64,000 nt of DNA from Ulva prolifera (taxonomy: Eukaryota > Chlorophyta > Ulvophyceae > Ulvales > Ulvaceae): contig CM041197.1 in assembly GCA_023078555.1 (NCBI GenBank), forward strand, positions 5,415,810 to 5,479,809, in the 5' to 3' direction. Positions within the stretch are counted from its first letter, which is position 1; every line of letters begins with the position of its first letter. Under the pieces are notes generated by a model, which saw only the letters and a list, made by a program, of their open reading frames with translations, did not search any database and was not told where the DNA came from. A program made the translations under genes and the position numbers. This document shows, one piece after another, positions 47,509 through 60,250 of the stretch.

Positions 47509-50500
47509 ATGTACGTGCACAAATTTATTCTGAGTGTATTGCTGTGTCTTGTCGCGCTAGATTTGTGGGTCGCTGCTGCCTCGAAAGCCACGACGTCGAC
47601 TGCTTCGCCAATCTTCCGGCACCGATGCACCGACACCCCCGTGCCGGACAACTCAAGTGACGCCGCGAACTGTCTTCAGGTGCGCCTCCTTAGTTGTCCT
47701 CCAGCGTGGCGTGCACGTCCTCGAATTGCCGAGGCCTGATAGCTGTACCTAATCTGATGAGCCAGCAGTGGATGAGCCAGCATATGCCGCGTGGACAGCT
47801 GCGCAGCGGCTGCGTCCGGGCATCCGCGCGCGCATCAAGCAGCTGTGGCTGCAGCTGCATGATTCTGGTTTGAGCACGCTTGCGTACTTTGATCCGCATA
47901 CGCTCTTGGGGCAGAAATTTGTTGTTTCAGTCACCTGCACCACGTTGCAATCCACCGGGTGTATTCCTATCGTGCAGCCCTGGTGTTCCCTGCGTGGCGC
48001 CGGTTACTTCAGGCGGTGGCATGCATGAACCGATGGTGTGAAAGTACGATGCGGCTCTTGGGCAAGACCGAATCTGGCAACGTCAGTCCGTGATCGTCAT
48101 GCGGCTATCATCATCCAGTGAACTGTCAAACTCAGACTGTGCAAGTATACTCGGTCACGTTGAGAGCAGTAGCCCCTTCCGAAGGGATCTCTCGTTCGAA
48201 CATACCAGAGCAATAAATCGATTGTTGATCAACGCGATTCCTGTGAAGACATGGCAGCGCGTGTTGAGAAGCTTTGTATATATATGGCGTATGCCAACTG
48301 CACGTTAGGCTGCAATGGTCGCGGACCGGTCTTGACACACGTTTGTCAGCGCCCGGAGCACAAGACATGACAATTCACACGACGTGGACAGCGATCTTAC
48401 TCGACGCTCGAGAACCTGAGCAGATCAAATCTGCGTTGGGTGGGAGCACATGCGCTGGCCATGACCAGTCATGCATTCGCCCGTTCCGTACTTATGTTAC
48501 AGAAGCACCGAGGCAAATTTGGCACACGATTGATCTCAGCTGAGCCAGATCCAACGCTGTGCAGTCTCCGTCATCCACAGCCAATGTCATGGTCGATCGT
48601 GGCCCATACCAGGTGGGCTGGCGTATGCCTGCTACCCGCTGTCAAGCCCAGGGCAGTCCATTAGGGAAGAGCTCGAAACAATGGTCAAATCTACAGACGA
48701 TGATATGCTCTCGGGAGGTCGCTGCGCTCACGCATCAGCGAAATGTAGTGATGCAGCCGGTAGTGATTGCGCGACCTCGAGTTGACCACGGCATGGTCAC
48801 AAGTCACCACGTAATATGAGATGTGAACTCTAGCCATGAACAAAGGCTCTTCCGATACACTCAGCTCTTCCAGGCACCATCTGGTTGCAGGATCGCACTG
48901 ACGTCCCATTCCTTCAAATCGGCATGGCAACATGTACTGCATGCAGGTTTCGAGCAGCCGTCTGGCACAGATTGGCTCTGTGAATTTGCAGCAGTACACT
49001 TTGTCACAACTACGAGGATGCCAGTCGCCTGGGTCGCAGCCACCCGGCTTTCTCCTCACCCGGCGACGAGTGCTACAACGCTCACTTGCTTTCCACCCCA
49101 GAGGTGCAGCAGGGACCCTCAAATGGAGAGAAAGGGTCTTCGGACATGTACACCGCGCTGTCCCGCAGTCTCGCGCGCCTGCTACACCACACACAGGCAC
49201 CACCGACAGTCCACCTGAGGCCAGACAGCAGAGGCGTTTCAGACTGAGTGTCAGCAAGGAGGACCTTTTGCCGTCAGCTTCAGTCCCAGGTGCAAACCAG
49301 GACCCGGGGCTAGGGGCGTCAGTGCAGCTAGCGCTGGGTGCGGACGGCGTACGGGAAGCTGAAAGCAGGAGCGGTGCTGCGGGCCGTGACCCGCGGCGCC
49401 CACGGAGGCCGCGCCGCGCCCGTGCTCCGCGGCCGCGCCGGCCGCCGCAGCGGCAGCGGAGGCGCCGCCCGCGCCGGCCTCGGCGGCCTCGCCGGACACG
49501 CACAAGACGCCCACGCGGTTCACCACAGCCCGTGCCGCCTCCGCCTGGCGGCTTATCACGTCCGGGAAGGCCGGGCGGATCTACGGACAGCAGTCCGGAC
49601 CTTGGCGCCGCATCGGCTGCACCAGCCGGCCCGCCTGACGAGACCTCCGGTACCGATCCTGACAACGAGACTGGAGACAGCGAGGGTGCGGTCAATACGG
49701 GCGATGCAGGAGGTGAGGAGCGCCCAGATTCTGCGAACGACACTGGCGCCAGAGGTGGCCTTGGTGCCGACGGGTCCCCGAATGACACCGACCCACCGGC
49801 AGCGCCCACGCCCAGGGCCCCATGCATGCTCGACTGTGAGAGGGGGGGATTGGAGCCAGGGAGTGGTGCGCCTCAGGGCCCTGCTGTGGCCGTGGGGACC
49901 CCGGGGCCTGCCGAGCCACACATTGGGGCAGACCCTCCTGAAGATGGGGACGCCACAACCAGTCCAGGTAATGGTGCAGAAACGGGGAGCGGTGCTGACG
50001 CACCAGCGGACTGTGAGGGTCCTGCCGATGCGGGCTGTGGCGGCGACAGTGAGGGCATGCCATCTGGGGGTGGCGATGGTGAGACCGATGCCGCGCGGCC
50101 GCCAGGCACAGCACGCCAGCCAGGGCATCAGATGCCGGCGCCTGCACCGATCGGCGATGGTGCTGGCGCACCTCCCGCCACATCACCAGGGGAGGCTGGC
50201 CCGCCGGGAGCAACTGGCATGGGTCCCAACGACAGTGCCGACACTGATGGCGGCGGCACCAGGGGTTTCTCCGGTGACATCCCCGCACAGGCCGCCGGGG
50301 GTGGCAGAGGCGGCACTCCTGCTGACGCACCCGGCGTCAGCGGGACCGCGGCTGCTGAAGCTCCTGACGCCGGCGGCCCGGGAGGGGGCTCGATGATGTT
50401 GGGGGGTGCAGGCGGAGGCAATGTTGGGGAGAGCGCGTCTGCTGGTCCTGGCAGTGGCGATGGTGTGCGCCCCGCAGGCGCAGCGCCACTTCTGGCTTCA

Positions 50501-50849
50501 TGCGCATCCTGTCCCAAATGCAGCCCACATGTGGATTGAATCAGTTTTGCCGCTTGCACATGCCGTTTCTGACGTGTGTGGCCATGTTCACAGCATGTCT
50601 CGCATGCATACCCGACACGAACAAACAATCCGTGCTGGCATGATGCTTTGCGGAGGACGTGGCAAAGGCGCGAGCGCAGGACGGTGTCCGCAGGCAGGAC
50701 GCATGTGTCTGTGTGAGTGTGCAGGTGTTGACTGGGGCCCGGTGTTACTCGGGTTTGCCGGCGCCGCGACGAGCCTGCTCTTCATGATCGCGGTCTCTGC
50801 AGCAGTCCTCTTTTTCCGTGCCCGCAGCGCGTCGGCATCCGCCACTTGA
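47509..50849 (+). CDS. Putative secreted or single-pass membrane protein with low-complexity region
   Basis: Assembled loosely. The exon at 47509-47679 starts MYVHKFILSVLLCLVALDLW, a textbook signal peptide, followed by a Thr/Ser/Cys segment, and ends at CAG plus gtgcgc. A second exon near 47770-47930 reads AAQRLRPGIRARIKQLWLQL then LSTLAYFDPHTLLG; its acceptor phase is unresolved. From about 49260 to 50530 a long frame is Gly/Pro/Asp/Thr-rich with many N-x-T/S sites. A last exon near 50729-50849 encodes a hydrophobic span (VLLGFAGAATSLLFMIAVSA), then FFRARSAS and a stop, typical of a type I membrane anchor. Signal peptide first and anchor last suggests a cell-surface protein. The middle is uncertain because GC-rich low complexity keeps several frames open on both strands. 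Confidence 0.35.
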
Positions 50850-52333
50850 GCGCAGCCGCCAGCGTCTAGCGGGCCGCCTCTGGCCGACGCCTCCACATCC
50901 GCCGCGCCCGGATTGTGGTCGTGCACCTCAGCGGTCTTGTCTCCCAGTGCCTGTGTGTGGCCACAGGCAACAACGGCACACCGGGCTGACCAGGGCATGT
51001 GAAGAGCGGCAGGGCGAGCGCTTTTGACCGTCCAGCGGCCGGAACGTATGCCGTTCAGTTTTCAACTGAAGTCCTACATGGTCTGCTTGTTGTCTTTGTC
51101 CATTCGTCTGCAGTGAGGCTGCTGTGCATTTTCTCTGTGTTTGTGGGATTCATATGATGGAGCCGCATAAGCGCGTCCGTGTTTGTATATGGCGTGCTGG
51201 CAGGAGCATGAAAGTGAGAGCGCTGTTTGTGGCCTTTGTCCTGGCACGTGCGACATCGTGCCACCCGCATAGCAGTGATGTTGGGTCTTGTGGTCAATGC
51301 AAGGGTGTGGCAGAATTATGGCGAGCAAAGTATGTAAACTATGAGAGGCGGTCGGGGTTCATGTCCACAGGATTGGCGAACATGTCCGCCTATGTCAACA
51401 CCGCGATCCTCTTCTTGGCTGTGGCCTTGAGGGACAAGTCCTATATTCGTCCTGCCACTGGGATGTACACGAAAAAGGGTGTGTTCACGAACAGCAGAAA
51501 TAATGCAAGGACCAACGCAGTGCATGTGCGCAGCCACATCCTGTGTGGCAATTTGTAGTCTGCCCGGCTGCATGGTCTGCTCTACTCGTGACCACAGGGT
51601 GTCAGGCCATTCACACGTCGCTCAGGCCCCGAGACGCGCAGTGTCACCGCGCAAACAGACAATGCAGGTGCGATGGCCATGACATTGCATTGTGCCTGGG
51701 TCAGATACAGCGGCACATCAATCTCTTACATGGCCACGCACCACTACTTGTACGCTAAACAATTGTCCACAGCCAAAGCAATCACCTGGCGAGTGCACTT
51801 TGACATGGTCCTGCATGCAGTCATCAACAAAATTCCCTCAACACCCTCTCCTACAACTCCACTGCAGCTTCCTCGCCACTTCCGGCTCGAGTGCAGCACT
51901 CACACGCACCTGCCTACCACTACAACTGTCGGAAATCGAGACGGTGTGCAATTCGCCAGATGCTACGGCGGCCGTCACCACAGAACCCGGTCACATTCTT
52001 CTGCCACAGCAATTCCAGCTCACAGAGCCAGCTTATCGCAGGGACGCCACAGCGACGCCGGTCAACACTGGTTTGTCGGTATCACACCGTCCCGCACAGC
52101 ACGTTGCCGCCGTGTACGTACAGCGTGCACATACTGACCTTGATGGACCATCATCACAAGCTGCCACTGGGAGGGCACTGGCAAGATAAAACAGCCCAGG
52201 CCCTGGGCACAGCTGTGCTGGTCCGCAGCGCCAGCGGCCATACTGTTATGATGCCCTGCAGCCGCTGCCCTGATCAAGCGGTTTCCTATCGGGCACATGA
52301 CGATGCTCGGGGCAGCGGCGGCAGCGGCGGCTG
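50850..52333. other. Intergenic region before alanine aminotransferase 3' end
   Basis: No supported gene. A frame at 51124-51558 (+) contains a hydrophobic segment (VNTAILFLAVALRD), but an antisense frame is also open and no splice pattern was found. It probably holds the 3' UTRs of the flanking convergent genes. Confidence 0.35.
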
Positions 52334-55300
52334 CTACTCGCGGTACTTGTCCATGAACGAGGCGTGGAAGGCTGCGAGGCGGGTGATGACGGCGTCAATG
52401 TCGGCCTCCTGCGGCAGGATGGTGACACGCATGTGGTAGCTGCCTGGCGCCTGCACCCACACGCACACCTTACTGCACGCTGCACGCTGCCGGGGACGAG
52501 CACTGGCTGTGGTGGCCGGGCGGCAGGAGCAGGCGCACAGCCAGAGGAGGCGGAGGCCGGCAGGGCTGCCAGTCCATCGCGATGCAAGCCCACGCGGCCA
52601 GACGTGGATGCTTGTGGCAAGTCAGTGATGTGGCCGCTATACCACTGGAAGTCGCGACGTGGAAGGTTCCAGTGGTATAGCGCCCATGTCACTGGATTGC
52701 CGCAGTTTAGCACGGGGAAGCGTGCCTGCCATGCTCATCACTGAGTGGCTGCCCATGAAAGCTGCCACAGCAAGTACGCATGAAGCACAGGTGCAGGCAG
52801 GGGTGCTGCCTCGGCGCTGTGTGTTACAAGGGCAAAGGCAGCAAGGCGGGCTGCACCGCGAAAGAAGCAAACAGACGAAGCAAACGCCCAGCCACCTACG
52901 CACGCGACACCCACCACGCCCAGAAAACCCATCACCGGCGCAGCAAACGGCGCCGATCCGCAGACCGCCAAGCACATACCCACACACCCATACACGCACG
53001 CACAGACCTCGGTGCAGCGTATCATCTCTCATGCGCAAGGGACACGTTGTTTTTCATTGTGTCACAGATCTGCCGATGTTTGTAGGCAGCAGAATATATT
53101 GCAGAAGCAACATGTTTGCGTGCATCGCAGGGGGGGTGTGGGGGTGTGGGGGTGGCGGGCAGGGGCGGACCTGCTTGAAGCCGCTGCCGGGGACGGTCAC
53201 GATGCCGGTGGCGTTCAGGAGCTCCAGGCAGTACCAGAAGTCGGGCTCCACGCCGGCCTCCTGCGCAGCGACCCGCGCCGCCTGCGGCAGCGTCAGCCTC
53301 GGGAAGGCGTACAGTGCTCCCTCCGATTCGCAGCCTGCATCGATCGGGGGCGGTCATGACAGCTGATGCCACGCACACAAGCCTCATGCGTAGCCGCTGG
53401 ATTCTTTGGCCTGCAGCTTTGCCTCAAAACCACCAAACACCTCCAGGTATGCTCGAAGGGGGATGCCTCAAAGATCCTAGGCACCACGCACGCCAAGGGC
53501 GCCCGATCGATCCCATACATAACGTAGAACATGGCACCCAGGGAAGCAAAGCAGCAGCATCCTTACGGGGCCGCAGACAGATGAAACACGTTGATGAGGG
53601 CGAGCAGAAAACGTAGACACAATCATGCACGCCAGCTTGGACCGCCGAGGTGGGAGGCAGCAGAGGGGGCACACAGGTGACACCCTCCAGCTGGCGCATT
53701 GCGTGCACCATCTTGTTCGCCCGGCGCTTCAAGGACTCTAGTATCGCGGTGGTCTCAGAGTTGTACTCCTCATATGACTCATCGCCTGGCACTGGTGGGG
53801 CCATTAGGGCTGCCATCATCACCTGTGCATCAACATGCCTGTAAGCGGTCAATGCAATGGCGGAACCACCACATCGCAGGATGCTCCAACTGTGGTACAC
53901 AAAGTGTGCTGCATGTACCCCGAGCCATCACTGAGGTGGCCCCCCTCCCCGCGTCCCCCCCGCCACCCCCTGACCGGCACTGTCTGTGCGGTGATCGCAC
54001 TGGCGGTGTCTGTGCATTGAACAATGCTTTCCAGAGAGAACAGGCAGAAACTGCTGCGTTGGGCATCTCATAGTCGCAATCACTGCACCGGGGTCTCTGA
54101 AAGCAGGCACAGCAGCGCAGGCTCACAGGTCTGGGCCTGAGCCCCAGACGAGCACAACAGTCCCGCAGCCACCGCCGCTGGCCGCCTTCAAAATTGAAAA
54201 ATGATCATGCCAGGCTTGAGGTTGTACGCAGTGTGCACGGGCAAGGCAAGACTGCTACACACACCCGCTGGCTGGCAAGGTGTACGCAATGCATGGAATG
54301 GACCGGGGGGCGCTGCATGACACGTTGCACATGCATGCATGCATGCACGTGCACCGGCAGCGCACCTGGCCAGCGGTGTTGGGGCAGAGGGAGATGCTCC
54401 TCAACTTCATAACCTGCTCCAGGATCTCATCGGGGCAGTTCATCGCATGCATCCAGCCACCCCTGTGGCCGCACTCGCCGAAGAAGCCCTTGGACGTCGA
54501 GTGCAGGGAGAGCACCTGCAGCGGCGGGCACCTCCTCATGAGGCCGCCGTGTGATGCAGGTAGCCCTAGCTAGCGTGCAGGCATGCATGTGGGCAGGGCA
54601 TGTGGTGCACAGATCCGCTGAGCACCCTCGTAGAAGCTTTGTGGCTGCACAACATGTTGAGGCACACCCAGGGGCAACTGATCCTCATACCTAAGGTAGT
54701 ACTGTCGATTACACTGTACTGCATGTCATGTCAGCCAGCCGGAAGGCACATGAGACGATGTGAGCACCTCCCTGTGGCTCGCACCAAGGCATGGGAAACT
54801 TGACACAACAATGGAACAGTGGCAGCTCGGGGGCATGCCGCCGCAGCGGTGCCTGTCTTGCGGCGGCAGCTCCGAATGTGGCATCCAGATGCTGTGATAC
54901 GATTGCAACGCCCCTTTGCCCTCTGACAAGCCTGTGTGCGGTGCGCATATGCCTCAGGGCTGGACAGACGCGGCAGCTATGCCATGCCTTCCCAACATCA
55001 ACGCACACATGCATCGATTGAGCATGCACGCATCTTGATACCGGGAGGCGCACAATTCAATGGCATGCATGCACATGGAGCAGACATGAGGAGTCGCTGA
55101 CTGACCAAGGACACCCGCGCATGCAATCGACGGCGTCCAGCTCTCGAAGACATACGTAGCATGCGGACGTAGCACACGGCGAGGTGCAGGCAGTGAGGGC
55201 GCACCACGGTGCCTGCCGGCTGCGGGTGGTCCAGGGCGACCTTCCGGAAGGACACAAAGGCCTTGTCTTCCGCCCACACGTTCTGCTGGTAGACCTCGTC

Positions 55301-57193
55301 GGCGATGATGGGCACGCCGGCCGCCGCGCACACCTCCACCAGCTGCACCTGCACCCCGGCGTCCAACACCTCAGGCTCCCTCATCCTTACGGGTGCGATG
55401 ATGTGTTTTGGGTGGTGGCATCGCGAGGTGGACAGCCCAAAGAAACACTAGTGCACCGCCGCACGTCCCAGGCGCCTGTCTTCGTGAAGGTGCACATCGT
55501 GTTTACAGCAGCACAGGATGCGAACATATGCTGCCGGTGACTGATGAAACATAGCTGATGGTTAGACATGGGTTGACGCGGCCATAGATCGGTATGGCAG
55601 GTGGCCAGGCTATTCCACATGCATGTCTTCCAGTGGGTTACACACAACATGTGCATGGCCGAGGCAGTTGCGAGCCACGCTTCCACGCCCAAAGGAACAG
55701 GCACACCTGATTTTCTAAAGACAGCACTTGTCCTGTGGGGTTGCCTGGGTTGATCACGACAATGCCTCGCACTCTGAGGCCACGCGACTTCAAGTCCTCG
55801 ATGCTGGCATGGATGGAGTCAACGTCCACCGCCCACCCGTTGTCTTCATCCAGATAGTACGGAACCAGAGTGCCTCCATAAAGGGTGAGAGCTGCGGAGT
55901 ACAGCGGATACTGTGGCACAGGCACAAGGAAGGCGTCCTGAGCGTCTTTGATCATGGCTGAGAGCAGCAGGTGTACACTTGACGAAGCTCCATCTGCAGG
56001 GCAGTCGACCAAATGGCAGCATAGCTGCCAGAATCCACAGCTACAGACCATGGGCCTGGATGGCGTGCCACAGCGACCTCAAGAAGGACGCGCCAAGGCA
56101 TACAGAGGCAAACCGATCGATGCTGCAGCGAATCGACAACCACGGCAGTGCCGGCTGACACCAAGGACGCACGCGAGAGACGTGAGTGGTGTACGTACCT
56201 GAGAGGTACACGTCTTGCGCCGATGCTTCGTGCGAGTCCCTGGACGATATGCCTTGGGCGACGAGTTCTCTGATAAACTGATTCCCAGCTGATTCCGTAT
56301 ACGCACCTACTGCCATTGCATTGCATATCTCCTGGCTTCGGTGGACAACATCTTGGGGGAAGATGTCCGCTTCTGTCAACTGAATGCGAGAGGGTGCGTT
56401 AGTGAGCTGCTGCGAACCAGGTCCCCGGAATTCAGGCCCTGGGTGTGCACGGAGATCAAGCTACGGCGCAAGGTCTTGCAACTGGAGAAAGGATCTGTGG
56501 TTTCTGCTTGGTGTTTGTGGCGCAGCTGTATGCGCATGTATGCAACTGCATGTTTCCGACAAGCTTGTCTGTGCAGCACACTCGAGAGTCGCCGCCCGAG
56601 CTGAACGACATCAGAACCAAAAGGAGTCATGAACACGTTCAATCTATAAGCGAAAGTGGCGTTTATGGGCACAGCCATGCACGAGTGGCGGTCGCAGCAC
56701 GCTCGCAGTCCAGCAACGCCACCAGGAAGAACAGTTGACGGATGGGCGATTACCGATGCACCCGGTAACAGGAATTCCGCAAAGTACTTTCAGATGGCCG
56801 TTGTACGGTCGCATGATCTGATACGAGACTGCCTGAGCGTGCTCGCACCTCCTGGCACTCGCAACACGCCAGCAGCCTCCTGCCGTATGAAACTGGCTTC
56901 TGCTCAAGGGCCTGTGGGTTACCAATATTGCAGTATAGGACTCCCTCAAAGTTGTAGCTACTGCCACCCTTCGCAAGATCTTGTTCGATCTCAGCGGCTC
57001 GACTTGTGATGGCGCCTCGTACAGCATACTCAGACGCAACCACAGCAGGATTTACCGTACGATCCACAGATGACGCATCCTTAACGTCGCTGTGACGTTG
57101 CGCGGGCGATTTGGGAGCTCCCATTTCACTGTCACTCGGCTGCGTGGGAACTTCGGACTGAGAGCTAAACAGGTGCAGGCCAGCGACCGCCAC
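52334..57193 (-). CDS. Alanine aminotransferase (class I/II PLP enzyme)
   Basis: Eight exons, 5' to 3': 57193-56849, 56379-56199, 55993-55707, 55348-55205, 54515-54366, 53822-53675, 53334-53171 and 52450-52334. All join in phase to 512 codons (511 residues), the normal size. It transfers the amino group between alanine and 2-oxoglutarate. Seen in order: NPAVVASEYAVRG and LYCNIGNPQAL (substrate/cofactor loop), DGASSSVHLLL, VPVPQYPLYSAALTLYGGTL, VVINPGNPTGQVL (binds PLP), IIADEVYQ (Asp to the pyridine N, Tyr to O3'), SLHSTSKGFFGECG (the Lys forming the Schiff base), GIVTVPGSGF and the HMR Arg near the C-terminus. Glutamate:glyoxylate aminotransferase is related, but it ends in a peroxisomal SKM-like tail; this one ends YRE. 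The short Ser-rich N-terminus may be a targeting peptide or need another upstream exon. The fourth exon's donor could be three bases earlier. Confidence 0.95.
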
Positions 57194-58718
57194 TACATAA
57201 AGCGTCTACGCTCTAAATACAATCACGTGATTCAAAGACTTTAGCGCAAATATAGTGACATGCCCTGACTGGCGAGCTGTCGACCCCGAGAGGAGTCCAA
57301 GTCTTTGGTAGCGGGGTGGTGCCATGCTTCGACTGAGTCCAGAGTCCAGAATGATATTCCAAGCTGAATCATCTGATTTAAGCGCCGCGGGATTTGGTTG
57401 TGCGGACGCTGCCGCAATCGCAGCTCTGCGGCCAGAGCTGTGCGTCACGCGGTACCAGCTCGGCTAGACTACTGCACAAGTAGCCACCATGCATGCATGC
57501 TGAACTATGTATGTAACGAGTTACAAAGGACAGAGGCCGGGGTGTCGGGCCGTTCCTAGGAATCCATCCGCATATCCACTCAGTCATGGCACTAGGCCGG
57601 GTACGAGCACGTACCACAGGCCTGCCGGTGATGCCAGCCAAAGATTCAAGCCCCGCACGGAGCACAACTGTGTTAAGAGCATTCCCCTTGCACAACGCCA
57701 CACTCAACCGGCGCAGAGCATTCGTCACAAACAAAGCACGGTTCACCTTAGCACACCGAGATGCAACCTCCGCCAGCCGATTCAAGTGATTTATGGCAGG
57801 CTGTCCCAAGCGACCGTGCGTCTCATGCGATAACGGCACAAAACTGTATGCATCAGGGTCGTACAAATGATAAGCAGTGCGTTTCTGCACATCCCGTGTC
57901 TCCGCAGCACCCCCGTCCTCCCGGGCTGCCTGGTCGCCATAGGTATCAGCACAGGGTTCCACAACCGACATCCCCTACGCCCAAAGCGTCACCTGGCGGC
58001 ATAAACACGATGTCCCCCAGTTTCTCCTGCGCCACCGCCCTGAACACCCACACCAGCGCCGTCGCCTCAGCGGCAGCGGCCTGCTCCCTAGGCCCCGCTA
58101 GACTCTGGCAACCCGGCGCCGCTGCCGCTGCCAGGGCCGCAGCCTGCGCTGCGTCCGGCGCGTGGCTCCCCATCCCTGCGCTGTGTCCAGCATCGGCATC
58201 GTCGGCCGGAGCAGTCGTACGTGCCGGCGCCGCAGCCGCGCGCGCGGCTGGCGGCGGTGGCGGGGCTGCAGGCATCGGCTCCGCGAGCAACATCGCCCCG
58301 CGCGAAGGGGTTGTCAGAATTGCAATCCTTTATGTAGGTCAGAAGCACAGTCATGCACAGGTCAAGTCATTCAGCCAGCATCTCATACCTGCTGCGCACA
58401 GAGGAAGAACCAAAGAGATGCTAGGGAGAGAGAATTGCTAATACCGTGAAACAGTAAGACTACTGGTAACAGCTTTCTGTGTGCACAGCCATATATGCAT
58501 ACTGAATAGTCAAGATTACGGTGGGAGAACCTCGCAGGATCTCCCTCATTACTCTGGGACGTCTGTACAATCCCGCTGGCGGCTTTACCCTGCACTGCGA
58601 TCCGCAGATCGATCGTGCATGGGTGCACCGGTCAGCACACTGCTGCCCGCAGGTGCATGCATTGTGACAGGGCCTGCATCCTGGGAGGCGGGCTGGGGCG
58701 GAGCAGGGGGAGGGGGGT

Positions 58719-58740
58719 GGGGGGGGGGGGGGGGGGGGGG
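58719..58740. repeat. Homopolymer of 22 G
   Basis: A pure G run preceded by shorter G runs (58706-58717), lying inside the retrotransposon remnant. Length is subject to sequencing error. Confidence 0.85.
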
Positions 58741-59519
58741 CACGGCGGGCCAGCATGGATCTGCCTCAGAGCGGTCGCGAGCCGTGCACGGACGAACAGC
58801 GCTGTGCGCGGGATGCGCGTGGATGCCACACATGTGTGGGACCCGATCTCGCGCGATTGTTTTTCAACGCTATTGTGGCGCAAAGTCCAGGTCCCCGCAT
58901 TGAGTGTGCAATTCATTGCGTGGTCGAGATCATGCGGCTGAATGAATGTGCCACATTCGCAGCGAGAGCCGACTGCATTGGGAGGGGCTGGAGACATGCT
59001 CAGGAGATACCTGATGCACAACATGAATTCAATGTCAGTCATGCGCAGCGCCTGGGAGAGCGGTAGGGTGCTCATCTAAAGGGTGGCCGCACGGCAAGCA
59101 CAGTTGCGAAGCCGTGCCAAGTTACATGCACCCTCGAGCGTGGTCACATCATGGCTGGCAAGCAGAGCCGCCCAGCGGCGGAGGGCAACCACCTTGGAGA
59201 CACGCTGTTGCATAGCAAGTAACACCTTGGCGATGGTGTCGCCGCTCGCCGGCCCGGGCAGCTGCGGGTGGAGCTGCTCAGCGACGTTGAGGGCCTGCAA
59301 GGTTTCCTGCAAGTGTTGTGTTCGAACGCGAAGACGGTCCAGCTTGAAGCGAGCCCGACAGGCTGAATACGTCGGGATCCATTCTAACGCACACACATAT
59401 GCAAACGCAGCCTTACAAAGATACAACCATTAGGCGCCAGTCGTGCGCAAATTATTACTTGTGTGGAGCTTCCTAGCCGCTCCGAGCCTCGACTTGACCT
59501 AATTATTTGGCGGTGGCCG

Positions 59520-60250
59520 GCTAGGGATGACACAAAGTCTAGGTTTTTATATAGTAACCTCGTCTCGTGCCGAGATCGAGGTGGCACGAGGTTACCCGAG
59601 GTGACATCGGAATCTTACGAGGTGACCTAGGATCCATACGAGGTGACCTCGGATCCGTAGGAGGTGACCTCGGATCCGCACGAGGTGATCTCGGATCGGC
59701 CAGTTTTACCTCGGACGGGTTGTGCAGTCAGGTTCATAGCGACAGCGCACGTTCTTTCTTGGTATGGCATCTATTGCTACATAATGACCTCACACAAGTT
59801 ACAGTATTTACTCAATTGCTTCCACTATTGTCTGTGAACCCTCATGGAGCACATGATCCTCTATTCCAGCTACCAAGACTATGCTTTCTGTCTGTCGAAG
59901 AGGCCACATGAGAACTACTTCGGTCTGCCACATTGATAAATTATTGGCCCGGCCACTGCATAGAGCGGCTTTGCTAGAGCCTTTTCGCTGGTGCATGTGT
60001 CCTTGAATAATGTAAAGTAGTATGTTCATAGCCTAGGCCTGTGGATTTGTCTGTGCAGCTGTGTGCTTAGTTCCCGCACCGTGTCTACTGGTGCTTCAAC
60101 ACCCTTTACGTGCTGCTCGAGATAACGGGACCTCGACCCCATCCGAGGTGATAAAATTTTTCACCTCGGAATCAGTACGAGACTCGTGTCGAGTTTTGGC
60201 ACCTCGACCTAGGACGAGGTCCTCGACCTAGATTTTGTGCCATCCCTAGC
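59520..60250. mobile_element. Non-autonomous DNA transposon (MITE-like), nested in the retrotransposon
   Basis: Terminal inverted repeats of 25 bases at 59520-59544 and 60226-60250 match at 23 of 25 positions; both ends read GCTAGGGATG inward. Flanking octamers 59512-59519 (ggtggccg) and 60251-60258 (ggtggcaa) share six of eight bases, consistent with a decayed 8 bp target-site duplication, as made by hAT-type transposases. There is no transposase frame. The element interrupts the retrotransposon between its RT and CCHC parts, so it inserted later. It is lower in GC than the host element. Confidence 0.75.
59596..59700 (+). repeat. 21 bp tandem repeat, about five units
   Basis: Units begin near 59596, 59617, 59638, 59659 and 59680 with the pattern acgaggtgacctcggatcc. 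Each contains the internal palindrome gaggtgacctc. Because 21 is a multiple of three it reads as repeated RGDLGS heptads, but there is no other sign of coding. It lies just inside the left end of the inverted-repeat element. Confidence 0.85.

Noticed and set aside
48691-49827. 378-codon open frame on the minus strand
   Set aside because: It is the antisense of a GC-rich low-complexity plus frame, ends in unrelated sequence and has no domain. It is kept as an open question under the surface-protein finding, not as a gene.
56680-56760. Extra aminotransferase exon reading RQLFFLVALLDCER on the minus strand
   Set aside because: It resembles the expected region by chance, but there is no splice acceptor before it. 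Exon 1 (to 56849) joins directly in phase to 56379 and already supplies this part.
59567-59911. Protein with RGDLGS repeats
   Set aside because: It is the translation of a 21 bp DNA repeat inside a MITE-like element; the rest of the frame has no coding features.
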